64,000 nucleotides of DNA, taken from positions 4,918,501 through 4,982,500 of the forward strand of contig NC_051101.1 in NCBI RefSeq assembly GCF_901709675.1, in the 5' to 3' direction. This DNA is from Syngnathus acus. Taxonomy: Eukaryota > Chordata > Actinopteri > Syngnathiformes > Syngnathidae. Positions 9,535-22,000 of the stretch are shown here, in pieces. The position numbers and the translations under genes were made by a program. Positions within the stretch are counted from its first letter, which is position 1. Every line of letters begins with the position of its first letter. The notes below the pieces were generated by a model, which was not told where the DNA came from, searched no databases, and saw nothing but the letters and a program-made list of their open reading frames with translations.

Positions 9535-11865
9535 TTGTTTATATATTTACCGCCGAGGGAATTTACCGCGATTCTGCTGGTCGCGGTTTACATCCCGCCT
9601 TCCAACATCGGAGGCGACAGGGTCGCGGCTCTTAGTGAACTGTACCAGGCTGTCAGTGACCAACAGACAGCGCACCCTGACGGTTTCACCATCTTCGCTG
9701 GGGATTTTAATCATGCGAATCTGAAGTCTGTTTTTCCGAGGCTTCACCAGCATGTTGATTTTCCTACGCGTGGCGACAGCTTCCTGGACCTGGTCTACTC
9801 TTCGCATAAAGGAGCTTTCAAAGCCGCCCCCCTCCCCCATCTTGGACTTTCTGACCATCTCACTGTTATGCTTTTGCCCGCATACAGACAAAAGGTGAGA
9901 ACATCCAGACCAGTTCGCAAGCGGGTGCGGGTGTGGCCTGAGGGTGCCTCTGATGCGCTTCGTGACTGCTTTGGCTCTACCGACTGGGACGTGTTTAGGA
10001 GGGCGGCCACTTGCGACGGTCGGGCGGACATTGAGGAGTATACTGACTCTGTTTCCTCCTACATCGGGAAGTGCATTGATGATGTGACACACTCAGTATC
10101 CGTCGTCACTCGGGCAAACCGGAAGCCATGGCTGACGGGGGCTGTCTTCAGGCTGCTGAGGGCCAGGGACAAAGCCTTCCGGGCGGGGGATGAGGCTGGC
10201 TTGAGGACTGCGAGGGCCGACCTGTCCCGGGGCATCAAAGAAGCGAAGAGGGCGTTCTCGGGCAAAATTACCGCCCACTTCAAGGACAGCAGGGACGCAC
10301 GGCGCCTTTGGCAGGGCATTCAAACCATCACGGACTACAAGCCCGCGCCGCAGAGCTGTGATGGCGACGTCCGTCTGCTCGATGACCTCAACCGCTTCTT
10401 TGCTCGCTTCGACGCTCAGAACAGCACTTGCCCGCTGAAGGCCACTCCCCCTTCCCACGAGCTGCCCCTGTGCCTCTCCGCCGACAGCGTGAGGAGGACG
10501 CTTGCCGCTATCGACGTCCGTAAGGCGGCGGGCCCGGACAACATCCCGGGTCGAGCGCTGAAGGACTGCGCTGGTGAGCTGGCGGGTGTCTTCACGGACA
10601 TCTTTAACACTTCCCTGCAGCAGGCCATCGTCCCGTCGAGTTTCAAAGCAGCCACCATCGTACCTGTGCCGAAGAAGCCTGCTCCGTCCTGCTTCAATGA
10701 CTACCGCCCCGTGGCACTTACGCCCATCGTCATGAAGTGCTTTGAGCGGCTTGTCTTGGAGCACATCCGGTCAGTTCTCCCCCCCACCATTGACCCCTTC
10801 CAGTTTGCGTACCGAGCCAAACGGTCCTCTGAGGATGCCATCTGCTCTGCCCTCCACTCGGCCCTCACCCACCTGGAGGGGAAGGACTCGTATGTGAGGT
10901 TGCTGTTTGTGGACTTCAGTTCTGCCTTCAACACCATTGTGCCGCAGCGTCTCATCAGCAAACTTGACAAGCTGGGCCTCAGTACCGGCCTCTGCAACTG
11001 GCTACTGGACTTCCTCTGTCAGAGGCCACAGGTGGTACGTGTTGGCGACAAGATCTCCGCCAGCATCACGCTGAGCACAGGAGCCCCCCAAGGCTGCGTG
11101 CTCAGTCCGCTGCTCTTCACCCTCCTGACGCATGACTGCGCTGCCACCTGCAGCGGCAACCGCATAGTGAAGTTTGCTGACGACACGACTCTGGTGGGTC
11201 TCATCACCAAGGGAGACGAGACTCAATACAGGCTGGAGGTTGACCTTCTGACCGCGTGGTGCAGGGACAACAACCTCCTGCTGAACGTCGACAAGACCAA
11301 GGAGATTGTCGTTGACTTCCGGAAGGGTCACGCCCAACACCTGCCGCTGACCATCGACGGTGCTGTGGTGGAGAGAGTGAGCAGCGCCAGGTTCCTGGGG
11401 GTGCACATCAGTGAGGATCTCTCCTGGTCCACCAACACCGCGTCGCTGGCGAAGAAGGCCCAGCGCCGCCTGTACTTCCTTCGGAAACTCAGGCGAGCGG
11501 GGACTCCTCCGGCCGTCATGACTACTTTTTACCGCGGCACCATTGAGAGCGTCCTCTCCAGCTGTATTGCTGTCTGGGGTGGCAGCTGCACTGACCAGGA
11601 CTTGAAGGCCCTGCAGCGCATTGTGAAAACGGCTAGCAAGACTATTGGTGCTTCTCTCCCCTCCTTGAAGGACATTTACACCTCCCATCTCACTCGCAAG
11701 GCGACCAAGATTGTGAGTGATGTGAGTCACCCCGCTCACTCTTTGTTTGAACTTCTGCCCTCTGGGAGGCGGTACAGGAGCCTGCGCTCCCGCACTACCA
11801 GACTTTCCAACAGCTTCGTACTCCAGGCTGTTAGGATCCTGAACTCGCTCCCCCTTTCAGCGTAG
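9535..11865 (+). CDS. LINE ORF2: endonuclease C-terminus plus reverse transcriptase
   Basis: Residues about 1-110 match the end of an APE-type endonuclease: AGDFNHANLKS and, further on, GLSDHLTVML. The reverse transcriptase follows, with DNIPGRALKDC, the NDYRPVALT motif, FVDFSSAFNTI, GAPQGCVLSPLLFTLLTHDC and the catalytic FADDTT (codons near 11173-11190). The C-terminus has the clade-typical HSLFELLPSGRRYRSLRS segment. No stop or frameshift interrupts the frame, so the insertion looks fairly young. The listed ATG at 9535 lies in or next to flanking repeat and is probably not a natural start. Confidence 0.9.
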   Translation: MFIYLPPREFTAILLVAVYIPPSNIGGDRVAALSELYQAVSDQQTAHPDGFTIFAGDFNHANLKSVFPRLHQHVDFPTRGDSFLDLVYSSHKGAFKAAPLPHLGLSDHLTVMLLPAYRQKVRTSRPVRKRVRVWPEGASDALRDCFGSTDWDVFRRAATCDGRADIEEYTDSVSSYIGKCIDDVTHSVSVVTRANRKPWLTGAVFRLLRARDKAFRAGDEAGLRTARADLSRGIKEAKRAFSGKITAHFKDSRDARRLWQGIQTITDYKPAPQSCDGDVRLLDDLNRFFARFDAQNSTCPLKATPPSHELPLCLSADSVRRTLAAIDVRKAAGPDNIPGRALKDCAGELAGVFTDIFNTSLQQAIVPSSFKAATIVPVPKKPAPSCFNDYRPVALTPIVMKCFERLVLEHIRSVLPPTIDPFQFAYRAKRSSEDAICSALHSALTHLEGKDSYVRLLFVDFSSAFNTIVPQRLISKLDKLGLSTGLCNWLLDFLCQRPQVVRVGDKISASITLSTGAPQGCVLSPLLFTLLTHDCAATCSGNRIVKFADDTTLVGLITKGDETQYRLEVDLLTAWCRDNNLLLNVDKTKEIVVDFRKGHAQHLPLTIDGAVVERVSSARFLGVHISEDLSWSTNTASLAKKAQRRLYFLRKLRRAGTPPAVMTTFYRGTIESVLSSCIAVWGGSCTDQDLKALQRIVKTASKTIGASLPSLKDIYTSHLTRKATKIVSDVSHPAHSLFELLPSGRRYRSLRSRTTRLSNSFVLQAVRILNSLPLSA

Positions 11866-12121
11866 CGTCCTGTTCTTGCTGTATGCACACTGGCTCGGTT
11901 TTGCCCCTCATATTAAATGGGTCTGTTATTTATTCATCGCTCATTTTATTTTATTTTATTTATTATTTGTTATTTATGGTTTGGGCATTCTTGTTTTTGT
12001 TTTGTGTCGCCTACTTGTATGTCTCGTCACCGTGGGATGGAGGAAACGGAATTTCGGTTTCTTTGTGTGTCTTGACATATGAAGGGATTGACAATAAAGC
12101 TGACTTTGACTTTGACTTTGA
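9540..12121 (+). mobile_element. 5'-truncated non-LTR retrotransposon, CR1/L2-like clade
   Basis: An open frame of 776 codons (9535-11865) covers the C-terminal end of an apurinic-type endonuclease and a full reverse transcriptase. It is followed by a 255-bp 3' UTR ending in GACAATAAAGC and the short tail TGACTTTGACTTTGACTTTG, typical of LINEs that prime on short 3' repeats. The left boundary falls inside a TTTA microsatellite. The N-terminal half of the endonuclease is missing, so the copy is 5'-truncated and cannot jump on its own. The coding part is far richer in GC than its surroundings. Confidence 0.9.
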
Positions 12122-12169
12122 TATTTATAATCCCCTCAAAAAACACAAAAAAATATTGAATGGAATAAA

Positions 12170-12360
12170 CTTCACAAAACAACATTCTATATCAGGGACG
12201 GGCAACAGATGGGCTCAAAAGTATATTTGCCATTTTATGAGAGAGAAAAATGTTTTGTTTTATTTATTTATTGTTCATGTATTGATTTATTATTTCAACC
12301 ATTTATTTATTTATTTATTTATTTCCCTGTACATTTCCCCCTCAAAAAAGACAGAAAAAC
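12170..12360 (+). repeat. Right member of the duplicated unit with TTTA microsatellite
   Basis: Copy of 9317-9412 followed by (TTTA)n at about 12295-12324 and a TTTCCCCCTCAAAAAA block. The same block recurs in similar form just after the LINE tail at 12131. This fixes the unit order and shows the LINE inserted into the microsatellite part of the first unit. Confidence 0.7.
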
Positions 12361-13980
12361 ATAGCTTCCCACGGAAAACGGGGTTAATGGAGAAAAAAAA
12401 CAGAAAACGGGCAAAATTCTATTTTAAACATCATAGTAAGTGTGCTACAAGTTTCTCAATTTGCAACTGTTACTAAAACTCTCATAACTATATATTTTTT
12501 TTCAGTTACAAAACATTGTTTGGCTGTTTGGCCAGCCTGTATTTATCAACTACCTTATGAGTCCCACAGACTAAAAAGGCTTGATGGGCTTCCTGTTCAT
12601 TCATTCATTTAATAAGTTAAAAAAATCAGTTTACAATGAAATTCCAACAATAATAATTATGAAATATTTTGCAATTCATAATATTTTGTAATTAATTATT
12701 TATTTTCTACTTATTATTTGTAATCATTGCAAAAGGATATCAAACACTAACCTACCTGCCTGTGGATATGAAAACGGTGAGTCAGCATTAGTAAAAGGTT
12801 TCACAACAAATATACAGCCGTTAAGACAATGCGCAGCGAATCTGTGTTGGCCTTTTGGTGTTTCAGTAGAGTATTCATTATTCCCTTTGACTCCAGTGTT
12901 TTACTAATCTGGATTTCTGCAATATTGTCATGTGACTGCAGAGGGCTGAGCCAGGAGTCATGGCTGTGAACCAGTCAGAGAAAACATGTCTGGGTGGAGG
13001 AAGGGAATTCGGGAAGTGAGAAAAAGACATGGAGAGAGCAAATTAAAATCTCAGTACCAGGGGAATGTACAAAGTAATAAAAACAAATTGTTAGAACCTA
13101 AACCGCATTAATAAGATTTGTTGTGCCGTACCCTAAAAGCTAGAGTTCTGTTTATGATCCCATTCAAGGTAATGTCATTAGTTCAGTGTGGAGGCATGGA
13201 TTGGAGAGTGGATTTAATTCCAAAATATAAGGAGTGGAACGTATTGAAGGAAAAATGCCAATTTGCTTTCTAAGTCCTTGAGAATGGCATCAATTCTATT
13301 CCAGCTAGAATTTGTCTGCTTGAATAAAAAATATTTATTGTGTATTTGTGCTTCAAGTAGTTATATTATATATATTGTAAATAACATTGTTAACTTCCTC
13401 TTGAGGCATTTTTACGGCCGGATCTAATCAACTTTTCCAATTTATCATCCCGTATAGTATACATGAGCCAAAGAGATCACAGGCTAGCCAACTTGCTTTG
13501 ACAAAACCTAGCAGCAGGGTGTTGTTCTGATCTGGGTCATGGTCAGTAATTTCTAAGAACAATACACTGCTTTCTTTTGAAAACTGCTGTGTTTGAACCA
13601 GTATGACTGTTTGTAGAAAGATTGACAGCGGGATAGCAAACTGAGATGAGGATCCACAGATCAAATTTCTCCCACTGAGACTTGATGATTATATAATATG
13701 CACAACAGAGGTCTATGCATGCATATATGGCCTACATTTTCACATAACACTAGCACTGTTACTCTATTGCAGCCTGTACTACCACTATAACTACAACTGC
13801 AAGTAATACTACTATTACTTTGACGTGATGGCAAAACATGGCAACTGATGGCATGAAAAACAAACAAATAACTTTTTGGGATAGAAAATACAGCAAAATC
13901 AGTGACTTACAATGTGATTGTTTAATACTAGAATCATATTGAGGCAATAATCACAACCAATATTTGAATTTTGTAACAAA
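12361..13980. other. Intergenic, no gene recognised
   Basis: AT-rich, only short frames, no recognisable exon or RNA gene. The region 12,860-13,020 is somewhat less AT-rich but I see no coding or promoter motif that can be named. Confidence 0.4.
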
Positions 13981-15546
13981 TTATTCATTTATTGGTGCAC
14001 TTCAACAGAAAATGATTAGTGACCTAAATTGAGAGGTCGCCAAAATTGGACATCGTAAAGAGTGCTGAATACAGGAACATGTAAAGATTAAGTTAAAGGT
14101 GCATAGTAATTGAGTTGAAATGTTATTTCTCCACAATATATCCCATATCCCAACACAAACAAATTGAGGCCAAAAGGCGTATTCTATGCTTAAAAATATT
14201 TAATGAATCAATTCAACTGCATAGACTCAACCCTACTATATTTCACCTTCTGTCTGCAATACCAGATCTGAAAAACAAGAACATAAAATGGTGCATTTAT
14301 GCTGCGATAGCAAAAATGTATTGCGCTCTCACTGACCAGCTTGTTTAATTGTCATGGATAGACAGTACCCCAAAAGAAAATTTTAATTTATATAAAGTTG
14401 CTTGGTATCTTTCATTTATCACATACTAAAACGAGCAATAAAGCAGTGCACAATTGTGTTGTTTACATGTGAGCTGACCGTAAGAGACATTCCACACTAC
14501 AGAAAGGAAAAACAAGAAACAAGATGCACTTTTGGTACAAGTTGCTAGTTAGACAAGCAAAAAAAATATACTGTCAATTCTGAATTGTATTTTTTGGAAA
14601 ACAGACTTGATGGCTATGTACAAAAACAGATTTTAACATGTATCTCATAACTACTAAATTTTTTGCTAATAAATCAACCTGTAATGTAGTAAGAAAGTGC
14701 TTGTATGTGAAGAAAATTCAAGAAAAAACAAAAACATTTACTGCAATAAAAAGCAAATATCAGATCAACACATTCACAGCAATGTTCCATGAAACCCCAC
14801 TTAAAAACAATCCTGACAAAATAGTCGACTTTTCAAAATGTCATTGCATTTGTTGGATGCACAATTTTCAATGATGACACTCCTAAAAGCATTAAAAACA
14901 ATGCAAGATCACTTAAACGCACGGCCTCAGAAACCGTAAATGATATAAGGTTGTGGCCCTGCCAAAAATATCATCTTTGCAGCAGCAAAAAAACAAACCC
15001 CCACAAAAAACAATTTACATTGTACAATTGAGGACCAACATACTGTATCCTCGCAAATTAATAGTGGTTTTGGTATTTGTGTTTTTGGATTCTCAGTGGA
15101 CAAACAAAACATACTTTTTTTTCCATGGCAGTAAATGTTCGCAACTGAGCATTGTACACTATTAGGTTAAACAGACGATTACTACACAGCATACTTACTG
15201 ATTCTGATAATATAAAAATCAGTAAACATTGCTAAGGGTGAAAAATGATCATAAGGCAACCATGCATTAAGTTTCCATGCAAAACATTTACAAAACCTTC
15301 CAGTGTCCATTTATATTTTATGTGTAAATTCCAACTGGAGCGTGAACATGTTTGATTCTTCACACTTGGAGAGTTTCAACAGACACTCCAAAGCTGCAGA
15401 TCTTTCTATATCTTGACCTTCTGTTGTTATTTTTCAGGGTCTGCATTTTGTGTTCGACCACATTTCTACTTATCAGTATGTCTGTGATTCAGGGCCATAA
15501 GGCTGTTTGGGTTTAGTGCACACGTGGAGCTTGAAGGCAGAGGCAA
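13981..15546 (-). other. Probable 3' UTR of the spectraplakin-like gene
   Basis: Non-coding sequence directly after the stop codon at 15547. A minus-strand AATAAATG (plus tttatt at about 13987-13992) could be the polyadenylation signal. The true 3' end may be nearer the stop. Confidence 0.4.
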
Positions 15547-16047
15547 TCATGTAGGGAGCAGCCTCTCAGCTTCTTCTGGAGGATGAGAAAGAATGAAAAC
15601 AAAGTGATATATTGTATAAAGAATAGACTGCATATGCAGTCACTTGAGATAAAAGGTTATTGCCTGACCTGATGGTGATAGAGAGTTGTGGCCTTCTGTA
15701 GAGACAAACAGGAGTTCAGACCCTAATGCAGCAATGGAACTTCGTGGACGTATGCAACGGTCGCCTGAAAAACTTCGGCGGAGTAAAGCCTGAAAAGCAA
15801 GACTTGCTAGTCAGGTGTCATTTGTGAAGTACAAAATATTTAACATGAAGTGGTAATGCACAAATCAAAGGTGGCAAAGGTGTGAGTAAGTCATAGCTTG
15901 CCTTGCGTGTCATGGGGCTGGTGGGGGCGGAGGCGCTGCTATAGAGACTGAGGCTTGAGTTGGACCTGCTGACAGTCAAACCTTTCGATGTGCTCGCTGT
16001 AGGAGATAAGTACTTTTGCTTGATCTTCAGGTTGGTCCGACCTTTTA
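15547..16047 (-). other. Short Ser/Arg-rich C-terminal tail exons
   Basis: Exons 16047-15902, 15789-15669 and 15575-15547 encode 98 residues after GAR, rich in Ser, Arg and Pro ([24 protein letters not shown]), ending EEAERLLPT and TGA. The tail is basic but shorter than in MACF1 and dystonin, and no Ser-x-Ile/Leu-Pro EB1-binding motif is present. The first of these exons ends in a GC donor (CGCAAG/GCAAGC); the phase-0 join to the next exon keeps the frame. Confidence 0.8.
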
Positions 16048-19000
16048 CTGTGGGAAAAGTGCAGTTTTTAGAACGTTGTTACCCATTTAAGAATTTCTTA
16101 ATTGTCACAGAAATAACTAAAGACAAAAGTAATGATGAACAAAGTAGACAAATCCAACTAATGACAGTCACAGCATTGCTTTTGAATTACAGTCCCTAAA
16201 ATGTAATAAAAATAATAATAATGAAATAGGTCTGACAAAACTAATCATTAATTCAATATTTTGATGGTGCCTTATAAACTCTCATGCACATTTACATTTG
16301 AGTTCACCTCTAATCAATGATAATGTTGTTCTCAGCTATTTTGCTCACAGTGCATATCTGTTCCCCTCACACCGAGGCTAAACATATCCAATGTCTGATT
16401 TTGTTCATTCTCAGGTCATTTGTATTTTTCATTAGACCACAGTTTCAAGGTTTCGATGCATCTTCTTATTTTCTTTGACCATAGCATATCTTTTGTTTAG
16501 CAGAAAGGTTCCAACAAGTTTGCACACAAACATAAACAAGGTCAACACTGTACAATATATTGCAGACCTTTCCTGAAACCACCTGTAGGCTGTAATAAGG
16601 ATCTTTTGTTGTTGTTGTTTTTTTCTGTCAAGTTTTCATATAAATAAAAGATTTGTTGAACTTGCTGTTTTTCTTGATACATGATCTGCACCGAAATGTA
16701 ACGGTTTGTTCATTTCCCACAAAGTTTAGTGGTAATCGGTTGGGAACTACAACCATCTTTTGTGATTGATGCTTGGAACTTAAAACAACCTTGATACTAC
16801 CGTACTATTATTTAAATTAATGACTTGCTATATTTCTTTATCTTTATAAATGCATTTGATATGTTTATTGATGCATTCTGTCATCAAACTGTGACCTTAA
16901 AGTAAAAATGCTATTGAGACAAGTCCAGTTTGCAGTAACCTTACCTCTGCAGGGATCATTCTTCACCAGGAACTCATCCAAAGCAGTCCAGCCTCCTCCC
17001 ACTCTGACCATCAGTGTACTCCGCAACATACGCACCATCCGCAACTGTTGGGAATCTCCAAACTGCACACAATTGAAAACTTGCAATGACAATTCACTGT
17101 CAAACATATTTCTTGTAAGGCAAAAAGAAACATAACTCACCCTGTATCTGTTGGCACTGATCTGCTCTACTTGAAACCTCTTGGGACAATTACATTGTGA
17201 TACCTGACGGCTCACCTGCAAAAAGAAAAATGCAAAAGTATGTGAACCATTTGAGTCACGGCAAGTAATTTCTTCACTAGTAAGCAATGTACCTCTTCGT
17301 TGATTTGATCTGCGTCCAGAGTTTTCCTGTAAGGATCTCTGCTGGGGTGCAGCGCACTCACAAACTCATAATAATCAATGAAACCATCACTGTTCATGTC
17401 AAAAATGTTTGCAACTGCATTCATCTCCAGCGAGTTGGTGGGGAATTCTGCAGTGAATGGGGTGGGGAGGGAGGTCAGTTGATACAGGGAAGTAATAATA
17501 ATACAATTAAATACTCGCGGTACAGAAACGTTTTATGGACATGATGTTGGTGACAATGGAGCACATGAGTCAAAAAAATGATTGCATTTAATTTGTAAAA
17601 GCACATTTTTACATGTCCTTTGGTGCAATGGCTTCAGAGTGACTTCTGAAAAGTTTTTCATTACTTTATTAAATAGTAGTAATCAGACACAGTCGCAAAT
17701 TTGTCTGGTTTTCTGTTCTGTAAACAGCATCACATTCACTGGTCATTTTTGATTCATAATTGGTAATTTATGAATTTTTTAGTACACAAAACAACAAAAG
17801 AGAAGCGCCAGCAGGTCTTACTCGAAGCCAGGACGTAGTCGATGAACTCTTTCTGGCTGATGCGTCCATCCTGATCCCGATCAATGTTGCGGAATACATC
17901 TAGGATGCGAGACTTCAAATGGCTTATCCACTGAATGTAACGTTTTCGCCAAATATTAAAGTCAAAGTTGGCAAATTCTTCAATCTGTATTTAAATAAAA
18001 AAAAAGCAAAAATACAGGGCTTAATGTCACATCAAAATTAATAAAAAAATAATCACAATGGGTCCATACACATTGGACTCTTCCAACAGTGTACTTGTTT
18101 CATTCTCAACAAACACAATGACCTCTTTGAGTTTTTGCTGGTGTTGTTCAAGATGTTTTTGTCTTGCTACCGCCAGGAGCCAAAGTTTCTGCCACTGACT
18201 GACCAGCCGACTGAGCAGTGGGGTCTGGGGGTCAAGGTGCTCCAGGGGGAGTGGTGCTGTAGGCTGCAACTTTAGAGTGCTCCGCCTCTCTGGGTAGACA
18301 AAGCGTGGAAGTCGAATAAATTCTAAACACAATTTGTTGATATTGCTTTATGTGTGGCACATTAACAGTGGTGTCCTTACTTATGATTGTTCGTTTGAAG
18401 GGTGAAACCTGATGTTTTGAAACACTTTTGCGTTTGCAGGACTTTGTTGCATGTTCAACTTCTGGTAGCTTCTTATTGAGCTCCTCCATGAATACCTGCA
18501 GGAAGAAATCACATTTAGCTGACGTGGTAAAGGGTTAGGCACCTTTCTTCTTTACATGATGGTAAAACACATACACAGTGCTGCTCAATAAGTTCTTGGT
18601 TCTGCTCTGTGTTTTCAGGCACAGGCTCTTCATCTCTGATACTGAGAGCTTCTTGTGCTGAGGAGATCCATTCCAACAGCCTCTGGACTTCCGCTCTCTC
18701 TTCCTCCAGTAAAGCTAAAGTCGTCTGGATCCTTAAGCCTTGTTGCTGGGCCCATGTCAGAACCTATCTCAGAAAAGCACAAAAGGGATTCTCTAATGAG
18801 GAATACTGTACCTGTACTAAGTGTAACTGGCAAATCATTGACTGAAGAATGAATGTGTCATTGTCATTATGCTGGCACCAGATCGCTCACCTCCTCGTAG
18901 CGGGTCTTGGTGACACCCATCCAAGACTTGAGGGTTACGACTGAGTCTGGATGACAAGAGGAGAGGATCTTTTGACCCAGACACTGGATCTTCTCCAACT

Positions 19001-22000
19001 CTGCTGATTGCGTTTTTAAGGTAAACATTGTTTCCTGTGGAAAAGTACGCAAAAGTCAATTTTTCATGAATGTATTACATTTTTTAATGATCTACGAATA
19101 CAATCATGGGCGACAAAGTTCCCATTACCAGACTTCATTGAGTCGCTCACTAATCCTAATCAGACTTATTTTATGGCTCTGACCTGTGTAAACAGTGTTT
19201 ACCTCATTGTGTTTGTGGAAGGCAAGCAAACTTTCTTCTTCTTCCGGTATGACCCCGTATTTAAAAAGCCTCTCCACCTCACTGAGACGCTCCATGAACG
19301 AGTGGACAAGGCCATCAAACTTCTCAGCCTCAAGAGAACAAAGATCAAGATATGAAAGTTAGCAATACTATCAACATTTATGAAGTATCGCATAGCACAA
19401 AGTTACTAATACAAAGCTTGAACTACCTGCTGAAGTGCAGCCTCAAGTCTGTCCTGTTTGCCGACTGACAGCCTGCACACCACCTCCCAGCGGCCCTCCA
19501 GTTCATCCATTTGCTCCAGCAGCCAGTGGGAATCAGCCGTACTGCTCTTGGTCAGGTCCTTTACAGAGCGTTTCAGGGTCTTGATGCACCCTGCCCGCTT
19601 CCCCAGCTCCTTTTGAAATGCCTACACAAGAACAATGATGAGAATGTGCGAAATTGCGACACTAATAAAATGCATATGAAATAAAATAATTTCTGAGAGG
19701 GCATCATTATGTGAATGAAAGTGTGTCAGCCAATAGAAAGCACTCAGCTGCGTTGGGATGAAAATGACAACGTTACTTCCAAATCAGTTCTCAAGGTTTC
19801 AGAGTCAGAACAAAAATGAAAATATTATGATCATCGGGGCAAAACAAGAAAGGAGGTGATTCTTGGGAATTTGATATACTGTAGTTAAAAATACAATGTG
19901 TTTCGCAGAACATGGAACTAGTAATGTCAAAATTCAGTTTTCTTGCCTTACCTTATGTTTGTCTATCAAATTGTTGACCATGTCCTTGTCTCCACTGACA
20001 AGAACATCCTCAGCTAAGTGGGGCTCAGCTCTATAAAGCCAGCCATTCAGAGCTTGAAGAGCATCAGTGAACCTTCCTGAGAACAGCAACGCTTCCTCTA
20101 GTTTGTGTTGTCTGCAAGTAGAAAAACATAAGTAAGTTTTAAACTTAGGACTTAATATTCTCCTGCCAACAACAACGTATCTTGATACCTCTCCATTGAC
20201 TTTCCATTGATGGTGTCCCAGGAGTCTTTCAATTCAGCCAGGAGGTTTTCCAGGTGCTGTTGGTCATAGCTACTTTGAGCTCGTTCATGAAGTTTGCGGC
20301 CACTCTTTAGCGTCGCTTCATACATTGGCCTCTTGCATCTAAGCATTTTCTGGAACTCCTAAAGAAAATGATCGGGATCGGTGAACATGTACAAATGACA
20401 AAACTGTTGTTAAACGCAAACCGCACCTTCTGCTCAGTTAGTTGTTGTTTAATCTCCTCATGTGACTGTGCAATCTCTTTATGGTTGTCTAAGGTTTCTT
20501 CTACCTCAAACATCCAGTCCACCAGGAGGCGCCAAGATTCATTAAACTGAAATAGAGTGGAGGTAACAGTCAGTCAGTTCAAAATGGGATGCCATGTTTC
20601 ACACTCAAGGTTAATGCTTATAATGGTTGGTGATTGTAAATATAAAAAAAAAACCTCTACCTGTTTGGCATTCTTTTTGACCTCCTCTAGCGCAATGCCT
20701 CTCTCGGTAATACACCGCTGTAGTTTTTTGTAGCGATCCTGGACAGTCATGATGAGGTTATGAATGACATCACAATCCTCTTTCCTGCTAAGCGCAGCAA
20801 GTCTACTGCCAGCACTCTCTACCGTGGTCTTCTTCTCCCCATAACCATTCACCTCATCCACCAGCGTCTTTACAGATATGTATAAATTCAACAATAAACA
20901 GTTATTACATCAAGTCATGCTGAAAAACAACAAGAAGAATGACGTATAAAACACATCCTACTCTGTGATCTTGTAGTTGGTTATAAACTGTGTCCAGAAC
21001 AAAGCTGGGAGGTGTGAGGAGTCCACTAGACTCTTTACACTTGGACATCTTGGTGAGAAGGTCCTGGACGTCACTGTGGAATTCCTTGGCCAGTTTCAAG
21101 CCTTTCATAAGCTTTGCCTAAAAAAAGGGGGGAAAAAAACAATACACAACTGTATCATGTCTTAATCATTAAGATTAATAATGGATGAAGCAGAACGGAA
21201 GAGTTGAGAGACCTTTCGCTCCTGAACTTTGTTGTACACGGAAGACCACTTTTGTTCTATTATGGACAGGCTGTGTTCTGTACTTGATCCTGGCACAACA
21301 TTGCTGCTTTCCAGCATTCTTTGAATGGCATTTTTCACATCTGTATAGGTGTGAAGCTTTGACTCTGTCTCATTGCATAATTCCTGTTACAAGTGTGCAG
21401 AACAAAGCAAGTAGGTTCACTTTGAGTTACAAAGTTTGTAAAATAGTTTGTGTGTCTCACCAAATGAGCATTCAGCCTCTCAGTGGTTGTTTCTGGCATT
21501 CCCCACATGGATTTGGAAGATGGCAACCTGATGTCTGTGTTGTCCAACCACTGCAGGAGGTCTTGAATTTCCATTGTAATATCTTGCACCTGCAAAAGAT
21601 CACATAAAATGTATTTTACTTGAGTAAAGGTGCACAATCATGTTATTGGTAACCCAAAAAGGAGATCTCGTAAAAATCATGGTGATGGGATATCGAGCTC
21701 CTTTACAGACGGTACCCCGTAATTATACACTTACAATTGAAAATCATTACCTGACTGAGTCTGTTCTCTAACTCCAGCTGATAACGTTCAGTTTCACAAC
21801 AAACAAACTCCCAGCTTTCACTGAGTTGGTCCAGTCGAGACTGAAGACTATGTGCACAGTCCCCGGACCCAACTTCTAGCAACTCCTTGCCTGCCTGGTT
21901 CAAAGATTCCATTGTGCGAACGTGAGACATGACATCATTACGCAACACCTGTAAGAAAAGAGAGACGTTCCATAGTTAATGTCATGAGCTTGTTCTTGGA

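Noticed and set aside
10093-11739. Minus-strand frames of 223 and 245 codons
   Set aside because: Antisense shadows of the GC-rich LINE reverse-transcriptase frame.
13428-13664. Minus-strand frame of 78 codons past the spectraplakin-like 3' end
   Set aside because: Short, no domain, no splice signals or conserved context.
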